Shown here: piece by piece, positions 43,915 through 53,550 of the stretch | How positions within the stretch are numbered: position 1 is the first letter of the stretch | How the letters are laid out: each line of letters opens with the position of its first letter | Assembly (NCBI GenBank): GCA_946894095.1 | Contig: OX335665.1 | Location: 4,412,001 to 4,476,000 of the forward strand | Source: Incurvaria masculella | Taxonomy: Eukaryota > Arthropoda > Insecta > Lepidoptera > Incurvariidae | Direction of reading: 5' to 3' | DNA length: 64,000 nt | The notes under the pieces: generated by a model | Told to the model about the DNA's origin: nothing | Databases searched by the model: none | Seen by the model: only the letters and a program-made list of their open reading frames with translations | Program-made: the position numbers and the translations under genes

Positions 43915-44312
43915 TCGTTCCGAGTAATTCGGAACGGTCGTGTACGCGTTTATTGTTGCAATCTCTGCAATATACGTATATCGGAACGTGGGGCTTATTC
44001 GTGTGTGATCTAGTCATGTGAATATCAACATGACATTCACAGGAGGGAACAGTCTGGCGCAACTCCCTTAGTAAAAAACGTTGTATGAAACAGGTGCTGA
44101 CAGCAATGGTGGCTATGTCCATTGGACTGACAGTTAGTACACGTTTCATACATTCGGGTGAAATCGACCCAAACCATTCCAATGTATGACAGTGCCGACT
44201 CTTAAAGCGCAGTGATTATCTTCTCTTTGGGAGTGAATATTATGAGAAATTCAGTGTCGTGAACGCGTATACTGCTGCTGTCTCTGCAATGTACGCATTT
44301 GGGAACGTACAG
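43915..44312. repeat. two dispersed 78-bp units
   Basis: 43915-43995 (AATTCGGAACGGTCGTGTAC, AATCTCTGCAATATACG, ATCGGAACG) and 44240-44312 (CGTGAACGCGTATACTG, TGTCTCTGCAATGTACGCAT, GGGAACGTA) match the tandem pair at 35079. The sequence between is unrelated. Confidence 0.6.
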
Positions 44313-46206
44313 TAGTTGTTGATAGTATTTTCCTTTTTTTGTCTGTTTTTCTCTTTTGCAACAACAGTCAGCACTATGAAAATAGGTATAAAACAGATGT
44401 TTGATGTTGTTAAAGAGTCTGGCTTTGGTGGGACGTTTACTCAAGTTGTAGAACCATTCATGCCTTCGAAAAGTTGTATGTGTTCATTGGTTTCACAGGT
44501 TTAGCAAATAAAACACGGTAGATATGCAAAAATGAATGGCACATTTAATATTTAATTAATATTATCCATCTTTATAATTAAAACTTTCTGTAACTATATT
44601 GATTTTATTCTATGCTCCTGAAAAAAATATCAATCATAATTGTAACATGATTACATAAATAATTACATTTCTATGCATTATGCATAAGTTTTTACAGGCC
44701 TTCAGAGACCCTAAACCGAAAATGTGCGGAAATCAACAAGATTATAGAACAATTTATTCGCAGCGGTGAATTAATTTGGTGTTCGCTAAAATTTCGCCAA
44801 TTCAGCACCGGCAGAACTCTGTACAGACGAAACCAAAGTGCATAGCAGCCTTTAGTGTTTAAAAATATATATTATATAAAAAATAAGTAAACGTTCCAGA
44901 GGAAAAAAAACCTATGCATGGATAACAAGAAACTCATAATTCTATGTTTAAACCTATGTGGAAGAAACATCAACTAAACTTAACTAAGGGAAGGACAGAA
45001 TAGCTCAACTAAATCTAAAAATAAAATGAACAATTAAAATATTTATTATCTGTCATTTTTCCAATGTCGGTGGTTCCTAAGAGATATTATGCTTGTTTAG
45101 ATTAATTCAGACAGGTTCGACAGGTTGAGAACATAGCTAGGACCCGCGTGGGCATTTGACATGGTGACGAACCATTATGTCACCAATGGTAACACCACTG
45201 AGTCCCCAGAAATGGAGTAGTTGCATTTACTTTGAGGGTGATTCCTTAAGAAATTGAGATGGCATTTCATAAAATTTTGCCTTATTCATTCAGCCCCACC
45301 TGGTGGCATACACAGAATTAAAAAACATTGTCAAAAAATCATATGCCGGGTCCATTTTATTATAAGATTGTGGTAAGATTGTAAGTGGTAAGATAGACTT
45401 ATTCATGTTGAAATACAGACTTATGCTGAAACTCATAGACGCTACTTCCGAATGTAAGTTTGACATTTGTCCTTCACATTTTGCTACAAAATTGACATCC
45501 GGAAGGTACGCCTTGGCCGATCTCATCTCGGCATAAGACAAAACTTAACCTCTGACTGTCAAATGTGGCATTCGACGTCGGATGTCATATTTTGGCTAAC
45601 CCCTGATTTCATACCTCCAGCCACCTGAAATACAACAGTTAACTTTCGGTTACATTGCATATTTACATGTATAACCGAAAGATAACTTTGGGATATTTGT
45701 AGCTCGAGGTGGTGAAACCGGGCATAAGCCGAGCAATTCATATCAATGCATTTCAACATAAAACCAATCAACCTTTGTAAGCACTTTGAAATGTCATTTT
45801 GACACATTTTGTTTGGACGAAAACGTCTTAGATCAACTTACGACTATCCATCAAAGTATTACATTCAATTTGAATTCTGGGTTAGTCTTCTAAATACATC
45901 ACGAGGAATCACTCCGCCAAGTCGACGCATCTGCTGCATAGTCACTGACTATATAAAGTTTCACAGAACCGAAATTAAAAAGAAACTCCTACAACTGCTG
46001 TTTCCATTACCTCCCCGGCATCAGCCAATTCCGCATTAATTTTGATAACTATTGCAACTAGTAGCGACACTCAAAATCATTGGATTTTGACTAATAACAT
46101 TCAGCGGCTGGTTTTCGCGTTTTTTAACACTTATGTATATTTAGCGGGCGGCTCGAGTTCTACCCCCTCCAAGCGCCAGCGGCTGTGCAGAAACCAAACT
46201 AAATCT
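44313..46206. other. no gene; old inverted repeats only
   Basis: AT-rich. A weak foldback lies at 45616-45725 (CAGTTAACTTTCGGTTA with TAACCGAAAGATAACTTTG). 45400-45560 has TTCCGAATGTAAGTTTGACA-like strings that resemble the element at 34217. No coding signal. Confidence 0.4.
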
Positions 46207-46563
46207 GTACCCGAAGTCTCAGTTGTCACCTAAATTGGCGTTACGGCAAACCGATCGACTGGCGTTTTCAAATGTATGGAGAAATTTAAGAGCGCGCACG
46301 CAGTGGGCGTTAAGCGAACTAACATTTGCGAGCCCGAGCTTGATTTGACAGCTTACTCAACGTTGCCGTAAATACGTCGACGTTGCCGTTTACGTCCACT
46401 CCGCGTTTTCATACAAATCGGAAGTCTGCGTTTGTCTTTGACAGCTTGAAGAAGTAAAACCACAGAATATCTAGTAAAAACTTGTATGGAGTTTGACGTT
46501 TTTACGGAACTTCGAAGTTACGTAAACGCCAATTTAGGTGAGAACTGAGACTACCGGCTCTGA
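46207..46563. mobile_element. family A palindromic element, full-length copy, inside another inverted repeat
   Basis: CCGAAGTCTCAGTTGTCACC to GAACTGAGACTACCGGCTC. Its flanks GTGCAGAAACCAAACTAAAT and GATTTGGTTTCTGCACAC are themselves inverted, so it seems to sit in the loop of another palindromic element. Confidence 0.8.
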
Positions 46564-49006
46564 TTTGGTTTCTGCACACCTGCTGGTAATTGGAGGGGAA
46601 GGACTCAATCTGTCCCGGGAAGTATAGCATTGTGAAACCAGTATACGGCCTACCGTCCACAACAATTTTATCAAAAGAAGCCAGATTCGGCTGAAATCGG
46701 CAAAGATAAGGTCGAATTGAGGTAGTTAAACAGCGCCATCTACATTGGGAGCGTTGAAATAGATTTTTAAATTGAGAAGGAAAAATTTTGAATCAGAAGT
46801 GGGATTCCAAAATTAGACCTTCGGACTGCAAAATCGAATTCATACATAGCTGATTAACAATAAATTAATTGGTACTGGTACGTAACAATTAAAGACATGT
46901 AGAATGGAAGTGGAAACTATTGAAGGTATTATGCGTAGTCACAGATGTATACATGTAAATGTACATTAGGTATTGATAATTATTATGAAAGCATCAAAAT
47001 GGTGCCCAAACAGATCAAGAATGGTGTGTGCTTGGATTAAATTAACCAGCCAGCTTCTACAACTCGACACAAGTAACATACCGTAGCAAACCTTCGGAAA
47101 GGACTCTTAAAAATAATATTTACTTAATTCTATATAATACAGATTAGAAATAGAGACCCGCGAAGGATTTAACTTAAGTAAATTTAAGTAATGCTTAGCT
47201 GAAAAGTGCTGAATAATTTTCACGTTGCGAATAAATATCGGCGTTGCGAGACGCAACGCAAACACTTCCCTGGCACCTAAATTAAAGAGAAAGTATACAT
47301 TACAATTAGCTTAGGTTCGTAACTTTTTGGGGTCAAATGTCATGAGAATTTGATAACTCCTACGTTAAAAAAAAGAAAGTTTTTTTAGAATAATTAAAAT
47401 AATTTATTTGTACACATTCAAACTGAAAATAGAAAATATTTGCCGATGCTTCACAATTATCGTCATTGAGCTTATCGTTTCAAATTAAAACAATTAATTC
47501 CACGTAGCGCAGCACTGCAAGAAACTGTGGACGCGAGCTACCAAACGGATACCGTGCGGAATCGTGCCATTCCACTGTCACGTCCGTCGCAAAAAAATAT
47601 TGCCACAATAAAAACATCGTAACAAAAAACATATTACTTTGCGGTCCGATAAAAGGCGACACAATCTATCTCGATACAATTAAAACTTAAAAAAATACTT
47701 TCGATTCACTGGTACTCGCCCACTGATTAAATTTTGGCCGTTTAAGTACTTATATGTAAGTAGCACATTTCACATTAGCAGCCATCTTGCACTCCGTAAA
47801 GAATACGTCATCGTCCGATGCGATAATCCATACGGAACTCGTAAAATTTGAGGTCTGACAAACTGCAGCCCGTGCGGCCATCTCGATCCAGCCTCACAAC
47901 GGCAACGCTACAACCGATATGGCCACAATTAATTTATTAAAATAATAAAAATATAGAGTTGCCCGATAAATATAAACAAAAGTATACTTTAAGAGATGTG
48001 CGGTGCCCGAACAACCGCACACCTCAAGCCGAGGATGGTGTGTGCTTATCCAATAAATAACATTCACATCTTTTATAAAGTCGCGGCTGCATTGAAAGAC
48101 CCCAAATTCTGATCGTACTTTGACTCACCGCACAACTATGGCAGAATACTATTTAAAAAACATTAAAGTAACTAGATACATGTAAAATCTTCTTTCTTAT
48201 CTATATCATACAATCGGCTGTTTGCCTTCAATTTCTCATTTGGATTACGAATCCGAAAAATCTCACATTATGGCAATCCAGACTGTGCTGGCGCAGAAAC
48301 TGACGGAGACGAATCCATAGTCGGGTAAAATTTCGTAAAAAAATATAACAGAAAAATATCATCGAGCTACGTAAACATAATTTTCTAATAGCCAGATAAC
48401 TTTTAACCCGCCTGTCGTATTTGAAACCAGTTCAAGCGACACGCGGCTTTTTTGACAGCGCTAGGTAACCTCACTATTTACGTCGAACTCTGACAAACCC
48501 CAGAGGCTCTCAGAATTTGACAAAAATATCACTTCATGACTCTGTACAAAGCGAATGTCTAAATACACAAACATGTGGACGCTCAGTTGAGTGCCGACAA
48601 CACGCTGTCAATAACATTGCAACTAGGTACAAGTACAGATGGGAAACTAGCTATTTCTTATATCGGTTACTCATTCTGGCGGGATATATTATAACTTACA
48701 ATATAAAGTTTATCACTATCAATATACACACGTATGAAATAACTGTCTCTCATCACTGCTGAATCCATCGTGGCACACCCCGACTGCCTAAAGGCCTTCA
48801 GAGAGCTAGAAGTCTTTTTTCAAAGTCCCATTCGTACGCGTGTACGCACAATGTCCGGTGCAGTTTCGTATCTTGGCGATCGTTTGACAGATGGTGGCTT
48901 TCGTAGGGGAAGTTAAAAAGAAAGAAAGTGAAACACGAAAAAACATGAAGAATATTAAAAATTAAAACAGTATAGTTCTAAACCTAATATCGATCCCTCA
49001 ATCACT
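46564..49006. other. no gene recognised; may include daughterless 3' UTR
   Basis: Mostly unique-looking AT-rich sequence with a more CpG-rich patch (47780-47930). A 60-codon minus frame (47480-47662) is hydrophobic, but nothing supports it as a gene. The extent of the daughterless 3' UTR cannot be fixed from sequence alone. Confidence 0.35.
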
Positions 49007-49345
49007 TGGCTTGCCCTCATTATACGTAAAGGTAAGACCCTAGAAGCCAAAATGAAGAACCAACTTTAAAATTCCTAACCTCAAAATGTATGGGAACTTT
49101 TTATGCTTTACGTTCATGTAAAAGTTGTTCATTTTAGCGTTCAGAATCACCATGTACGAGCAGCAAAGACAACTTTGGCTTGCCCTCAATGTACGTGAAG
49201 GTTAGACCCTGGAAGCTAAAATGAAAAAAACTACTTTAAAATTCCTAACCTCAAAATGTATGGAATCTTTTCAAACTTTACGTTTACGCAATAGTCGTTC
49301 ATTTCAGCGTTCAGAATCACCATGCACGAGCAGCAAAGACTACAA
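49007..49345. repeat. tandem duplication of a 170-bp unit downstream of the daughterless stop
   Basis: Unit 1 (49007-49177) and unit 2 (49178-49345) share TTGGCTTGCCCTCA, AAAATTCCTAACCTCAAAAT, GCGTTCAGAATCACCATG and ACGAGCAGCAAAGAC, with about 15% difference. They lie 200-540 bp past the stop, so they may be in the 3' UTR. Confidence 0.75.
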
Positions 49346-49544
49346 AGCCAGCATCTATCGAACGCTTAGCGCAGAATACTCAATCGGCACAACCACACTT
49401 CGTTGGGCGCCGCTCGTAACGATGCCACTATAGTCGGACCAGGCGGGGACTACAGTCCGAGGGCGCGGCGGCGCGGGGTGGGGGGTTAGGGTGCGGCGGC
49501 TACGGGCGCGCGGCGTAGAGGGCGCAGGGCGGCGCCGCGTGTCG

Positions 49545-49595
49545 TTATTGCGGCGGGGGCCCGCTCGGCGGCTGACCCGGCATCTGGCCCATGCC
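49545..49595 (-). CDS. da: daughterless, last coding exon
   Basis: 51 bp after an acceptor (tcggcag|GGC, exon base 49595) encode GMGQMPGQPPSGPPPQ and a TAA stop at 49545-49547. The exon starts in phase 0. This matches the phase-0 donor of the exon at 51831-51997, giving NVP followed by GMGQ. A Gly/Pro/Gln-rich end suits the poorly conserved tail of Daughterless. No other evidence fixes this exon, but acceptor, phase and composition agree. A GC-rich stretch that begins the 3' UTR follows (49440-49544). Confidence 0.75.
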   Translation of the reverse strand, partial: GMGQMPGQPPSGPPPQ

Positions 49596-49984
49596 CTGCC
49601 GACACAGACGGCACGTTACAGCTTTACTCAGCTCGAATAATCCTACAAAGAAAGTAATTATTTAGAATGCAGGAGTGGTAAAAGTAAAATAAACTGTTTC
49701 ATACTTTTTTTTAACAAATATGATATTTAAGTAGAATCGACCGTAAAGCATATAAAGTTTTTTTTTATAGTTCCTCCATATTTCTCTGATATGAAATTCA
49801 GACATGATTTAAACGTTTTATTTGTTACTTTTTTTTAGTTATATTTTTCATTTGTTGTTCGTGCAAGTAATGCTAGAGCAGAATGTATTATTAGGTTCTC
49901 TAAAATGTATATGTGTTTGTTTAAAGGTTTAAGGTTAAAAGGCGTGTAGTTGTATATTAATTTGGATTAACCTTTTGAGTTTAA

Positions 49985-50335
49985 ATCACTCGTTTAATAA
50001 GTGGGGTGCATTTGAAATAGTCTTGTGGATTGCTCTCTGATCGCTGGACTTCAGGTCGAATTACGGGCAAAGCCAGTAAGTAGTGTGTGTGAGGTGACAG
50101 TCGCCCTCGAGATAAACCCAGCACCGAGCGCCAAGTTTCTTCAGGGAATCCAGAGTTAGGAATACTTTTCCGACGCTTCCATCGCGATAGGGTAAGAAAA
50201 TTAACCCTTCGACAATACCTTTCGCGGGCATTGCGTCTACCGATTCCGCCGCCGGCTTTGTACCCACAATTTGAAAATCTCCTACAGTACTCAATGCCTC
50301 CTACTAAAACGATGTTTAAGATTAAACACATTTTT
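49985..50335 (-). repeat. dispersed repeat shared with 37205-37500
   Basis: The reverse strand reads AATCTTAAACATCGTTTTAG, GGAGGCATTGAGTACTGTAG, GGTAGACGCAATGCCCGCGA. The open frames across it are not recognisable. Confidence 0.55.
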
Positions 50336-50404
50336 TTTTCCTCGATTTAACGGTTTAAATGCTTGGGACATTCACGGTCGATTCTACATAGATATCACAT
50401 TTAG

Positions 50405-50545
50405 TCATCATAATGTATTTAACTTGGGTATTGCACTGAGAACAATATTTTGTCAAAATGCGACCATAAGTTAAACTTGATCTAGGCCTCATTTTGACTG
50501 CTCACACTATGGAGAGAGCATTAGCAGCTTCGATCGGGCCAATTT
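50405..50545. repeat. segment duplicated in the two last daughterless introns, copy 1
   Basis: ATTTAACTTGGGTATTGCAC, TGCGACCATAAGTTAAA, CTAGGCCT, CAGCTTCGATC match 52488-52615 in the same order and strand. Confidence 0.65.
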
Positions 50546-50654
50546 ATTATTCTCTTAGATATTTTAGCACATAAAGTTACATAAAACATAGATCTGATAA
50601 TGGCAGTGAGACAAGAGATATTAAAAGTATTATTCTTTACATATATTACAACTT

Positions 50655-51165
50655 TGTCAGTCTCAAAGGATCGCAAACTCTATAGAACCTTCACCAATTT
50701 TCATAGATTAGAAACTACATAGAAGGTTCGTCTGTCTCTATGGATCGCGAACTCTATTGAGACTTTGTCCCTCTCTATGGATCAAAAACTCCAAAGATGT
50801 CCATTTCTATGGATCGTTAAGTACATAGTAGCTTTACACGACTCTACGGCTTGAAATCATAATGGAGACTTCGACAGTCAGACTTGTTCCATCTCTATAA
50901 ATCGCAAACTCCATAGACTTCATCCGTTTCTATGGATTACAAACTCCATAGAGATTTTGTAATTAAGGATCACAAACTCTATAGAGATTTCGTCTCTATG
51001 GATCACAAACTTTATAGAGATTTCCTTCGTCTCCGTGGATCAAACACTCCATAGAAACTTCGTCTCTATTATTCACAAACTCCATAGAGATTTCGTCTCT
51101 ATGGATCACAAACTCCATAGAGATTTCTTCTCTATGGATCACAAACTTTATAGAGATTTCGTCCG
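50655..51165. repeat. minisatellite of palindromic 33-40-bp units
   Basis: About 14 units of the form GGATCACAAACTCCATAGAG, ATTTCGTCTCTAT. Each unit contains CTCTATGG and CCATAGAG, so it is self-complementary. Units at the right end are nearly uniform; the left end is decayed. Confidence 0.88.
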
Positions 51166-51169
51166 TCTC

Positions 51170-51498
51170 GGGTCCGGGACGCTGGGTCCGGTCTGGTCTT
51201 GGATGGGTGACCATTCGACCGTTGAGAGAGGCTGGCCGTGGTTCGGATTCCACGTTAAACTGTAGGTCCCCTTTCTTACTTACTAGGTGGTAGGGTTAAT
51301 CCCGCCCGGGTTGGTACCACCGCATTGGATGAACGATGGTCGAAGCGGCAATGAAAATTGTCCGTGTTTTCCATCCAGTTCAATGTAGCCGTGCAATATA
51401 AGGAAGGTCCTGGCATGGCACCTAGTTCCCATGTGGTGTGTTGGGCTAATACCATGACAGAAGGTGTGGTATTAGCCACCCATGTCCAGTCACATAAA
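51170..51498 (+). repeat. SINE copy with truncated 5S-type head
   Basis: Starts mid-head at ACGCTGGGTCCGGTCTGG, directly after the minisatellite, so the box A part is missing. TTGGATGGGTGACC, body and tail are complete, followed by an A-run. Confidence 0.88.
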
Positions 51499-51506
51499 AA
51501 AAAAAA

Positions 51507-51816
51507 GGACCTTCCCTTTATGAGCACGGCTACATTGAACTGGATGGAAAACACGGACAATTTTTCATTGCCGCTTCGACCATCTTTTCATCCAATGCGA
51601 TGGTACCAACCCGGGCGGGCTTAATCCCTACCACCTAGTAGGGGAAGGGGACCTACAGTTTTACATGGATTCCGAACCATGGAGCAGCTCGCATTCGTGA
51701 CGAAATGCACTTATCGAACTCTGAAAGAGAAAGACAGTGGTGCAAGTTGGTATTGAGACCGGGCCTCTGGTACGTTAGGCCAGTCCCCGCGCCACTAGGC
51801 TACGAGCCGCGGTGCG
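51507..51816 (-). repeat. SINE copy with complete tRNA-type head next to a splice donor
   Basis: Tail to tail with the previous SINE. On the minus strand the head reads GCGGCTCGTAGCCTAGTGGC (A box), then GAGGCCCGGTCTCAATACC (B-box-like), linker, and body. The head ends about 15 bp from the donor of the daughterless exon at 51831. Confidence 0.85.
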
Positions 51817-51830
51817 ACAAGCCCACTCAC

Positions 51831-51997
51831 CGGAACGTTCTGGTAGTGGTGCATGCCGGGCGCGCCCTGTCCGGCGCCGGCGTGCGCCGCGTGCGAGGCG
51901 AGCGGCGGCAGCGCGCCGCCCAGCAGCTTCGGCGCCTCCTCAGCCTTCTCCTCCTCGCGCCGCTTCAGGCACGCCGCCTTCGGGTTCAGGTTGCGCT
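51831..51997 (-). CDS. da: daughterless, penultimate coding exon
   Basis: 167 bp between an acceptor (tttgcag|AG, base 51997) and a donor (CCG|gtgagt, base 51831). It encodes the split Glu, then RNLNPKAACLKRREEEKAEE and a 35-residue Ala/Gly/Pro/His-rich stretch ending HHYQNVP. The RNLNPKAACLKRREEEKAE segment directly after helix 2 is diagnostic for the E-protein family (Daughterless; TCF3, TCF4 and TCF12 in vertebrates). Phase 1 in and phase 0 out agree with the exons at 52679 and 49545. Role (family knowledge): ubiquitous dimer partner of proneural and other tissue-specific bHLH proteins, binding E-boxes in the nucleus. A SINE lies about 15 bp beyond the donor. Confidence 0.95.
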
Positions 51998-52678
51998 CTG
52001 CAAACGGACCGCACGGACTAATGTAATCATATGGAGCCACGGATAGCACTGAATGTATCTGGAACCTGGCAAGGGGGAGGTTTCCAAGTGGGGAACGGGA
52101 AAGAAAACTGATTATTTATCACGACAGGTGGCGTCTAGGCGACCTACCCTAGTGTCTGTCGAAGCTGTCAGAGACCTTACAAAATAAAACAGAATAGATT
52201 TAAAAAATTTACAAACCCAATCTGTGCAAGACGAGAAAATTTACGGGATGGCGTAGATGGCGCTACAGTCGTTCGTCGTTATTTCTGCTAGAACTCATAA
52301 TAATATATATAAAAAAAAGTTCAAATCAAATACCAATTACTATAAACGGTATTGCCGAGCACACAATGCTGTTATGAATTTAATTTATGAGATTAAGGGC
52401 CAATTTTGAAGATATTAAATAAAATTTATACAACAATAGGTGACTTTGAAAACATGTTAGTAAAAGTATATAAAAGATAAATAGGAGATGTACTTAACTT
52501 GGGTAATGCACTGCGCACAATGTTTTGTCCCAGTGCGACCATAAGTTAAAAAATACTCTAGGCCTGTATATGACTATTCACACTATCGAAAAGTGTGAAC
52601 AGCTTCGATCATGCCGGCGAGCGTTTAAGCGATGTGTCCAGAATATCGGAACTAAGAGCAGTGATGATCGGTACTGAC
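51998..52678 (-). other. penultimate intron of daughterless
   Basis: Phase-1 intron from gtcagt (52678) to ttgcag (51998). It contains the short repeat at 52085-52210 (also at 35340) and the duplicated segment 52488-52615. Confidence 0.85.
52488..52615. repeat. segment duplicated in the two last daughterless introns, copy 2
   Basis: TACTTAACTTGGGTAATGCA, TGCGACCATAAGTTAAA, CTAGGCCTG, CAGCTTCGATCATGCC; see 50405-50545. Confidence 0.65.
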
Positions 52679-52824
52679 CTCTGACTTGTTGCTCCAAGGT
52701 CATGATGACCTCAACCGCCATGTTGAGGATGCCCAGCTTGGTCTGCGGCTTGTCGCTCTTCAGGTGCGTCATGCACATCCGTCCGAGCTCCTTCAGCGCC
52801 TCGTTGATGTCGCGTATCCTTATC
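52679..52824 (-). CDS. da: daughterless, helix-loop-helix exon
   Basis: 146 bp between an acceptor (gcgtag|G, base 52824) and a donor (AGAG|gtcagt, base 52679). It encodes [20 protein letters not shown], then [20 protein letters not shown] and MTLEQQVR. This covers the end of the basic region, helix 1, loop and helix 2 of a class I bHLH protein, and to my reading is the same as insect Daughterless. The incoming phase-2 junction splits an Arg codon; the preceding basic-region exon (RRQANNARE in the family) is not in the window. Dimerisation residues are all in this exon. It has no frameshift or odd residue, so the gene is presumably functional. Confidence 0.97.
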
Positions 52825-52847
52825 CTACGCACACGCACGCGTATTCA

Positions 52848-52915
52848 TTTCTTATGGCACTGGACGTGAATGGCTATTACCACAACTACTGTCATGATAC
52901 TAGCCCAGTCTGTTC
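52848..52915 (-). repeat. SINE tail fragment
   Basis: TTCTTATGGCACTGGACGTG, AATGGCTATTACCACAAC, TGTCATGATACTAGCCCA: the last 65 bp of the SINE, 25 bp upstream of the helix-loop-helix exon acceptor. Confidence 0.6.
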
Positions 52916-53300
52916 TACAGGTACTACCATGGATATTGCTCTGTGGAACTTGCATCCCTCATTCCTCCCCATCCTACCTATATCCGTAGCACCCGCCGCA
53001 GAGAATCAGAGCACCCCCTTGTGGTTGACATTAGGCTTTTGAAAACGAACCGTTTCTCACAATCATTGCCGCATCGCCGGGATATGGAACTGGCTACCGG
53101 CGGATGCCTTTCCTCATACCTATAACCTTGGAGTCTTCAAGCGTAATTTGAATAAGCTCGATAGCTCAGCCATAGTCCGCAAATCCGCTGGCATGGCGCC
53201 TCGCTGAGCGTGGTTTCGCGAGGTGAGGTGTCTTCGGTTTTTCTGAGCACCTTTGGTCCTCAGCACAGCCAAGCATACCGGTTTTTCATAAAAAAAAAAC
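52916..53300 (+). pseudogene. Jockey-like LINE, 3' end
   Basis: The plus strand reads NWLPADAFPHTYNLGVFKRN, then LNKLDSSA in one frame, with TNRFSQSLPHR in another just before. This is the C-terminal end typical of Jockey-type LINE ORF2. It is followed by a short UTR and an A-run at 53288-53300. It is frameshifted and 5'-truncated. Confidence 0.7.
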
Positions 53301-53309
53301 CACTGAAGA

Positions 53310-53550
53310 CGAATGAAGGAGAAGTGGCAAGCGGTCGATATCGCATCTCCACCGTATAGTCAAAGTGACCATATAATTGTATGGAAATCCAACAACGCGT
53401 CGAATCACCGCCATCGCGCACGTGTGCTCTAAAAATGCGTTCGTCATGTCAGTTCCCACCCACACAAACTCTCCAATACGTCTGCGACTATGTTTAAGTG
53501 CGGTTGGTAGTTTTTGAAAATTGAAAACAGCGAGATCTCATAGTAGGAGC
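53310..53550 (-). repeat. dispersed repeat X, copy split by the Sailor element
   Basis: The reverse of 24400-24620: AGTTTTTGAAAATTG, AGTCGCAGACGTATTGGAG and ACCATATAATTGTATGG are shared. After the transposon, at 57661, ATATCTCCTTTCTTT continues the match to 24380-24395. Confidence 0.6.

Larger units (their letters stand above)
49596..51830 (-). other. last intron of daughterless
   Basis: Phase-0 intron from gtgagt (51830) to cggcag (49596). It holds a retroposon-like repeat (49985-50335), a segment also present in the neighbouring intron (50405-50545), a minisatellite (50655-51165) and two SINEs (51170-51816). Confidence 0.75.

Noticed and set aside
47480..47662. A 60-codon secreted peptide on the minus strand
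   Set aside because: Hydrophobic start but no cleavage-site context, relatives or splice evidence.
50655..51165. A CRISPR-like array
   Set aside because: Units abut without unique spacers of constant size and the sequence is an animal intron; it is a minisatellite.
50996..51253. A repeat protein (EISMEFVIHRD units)
   Set aside because: It is the minisatellite read in one frame, continues into the SINE head and lies in the daughterless intron.
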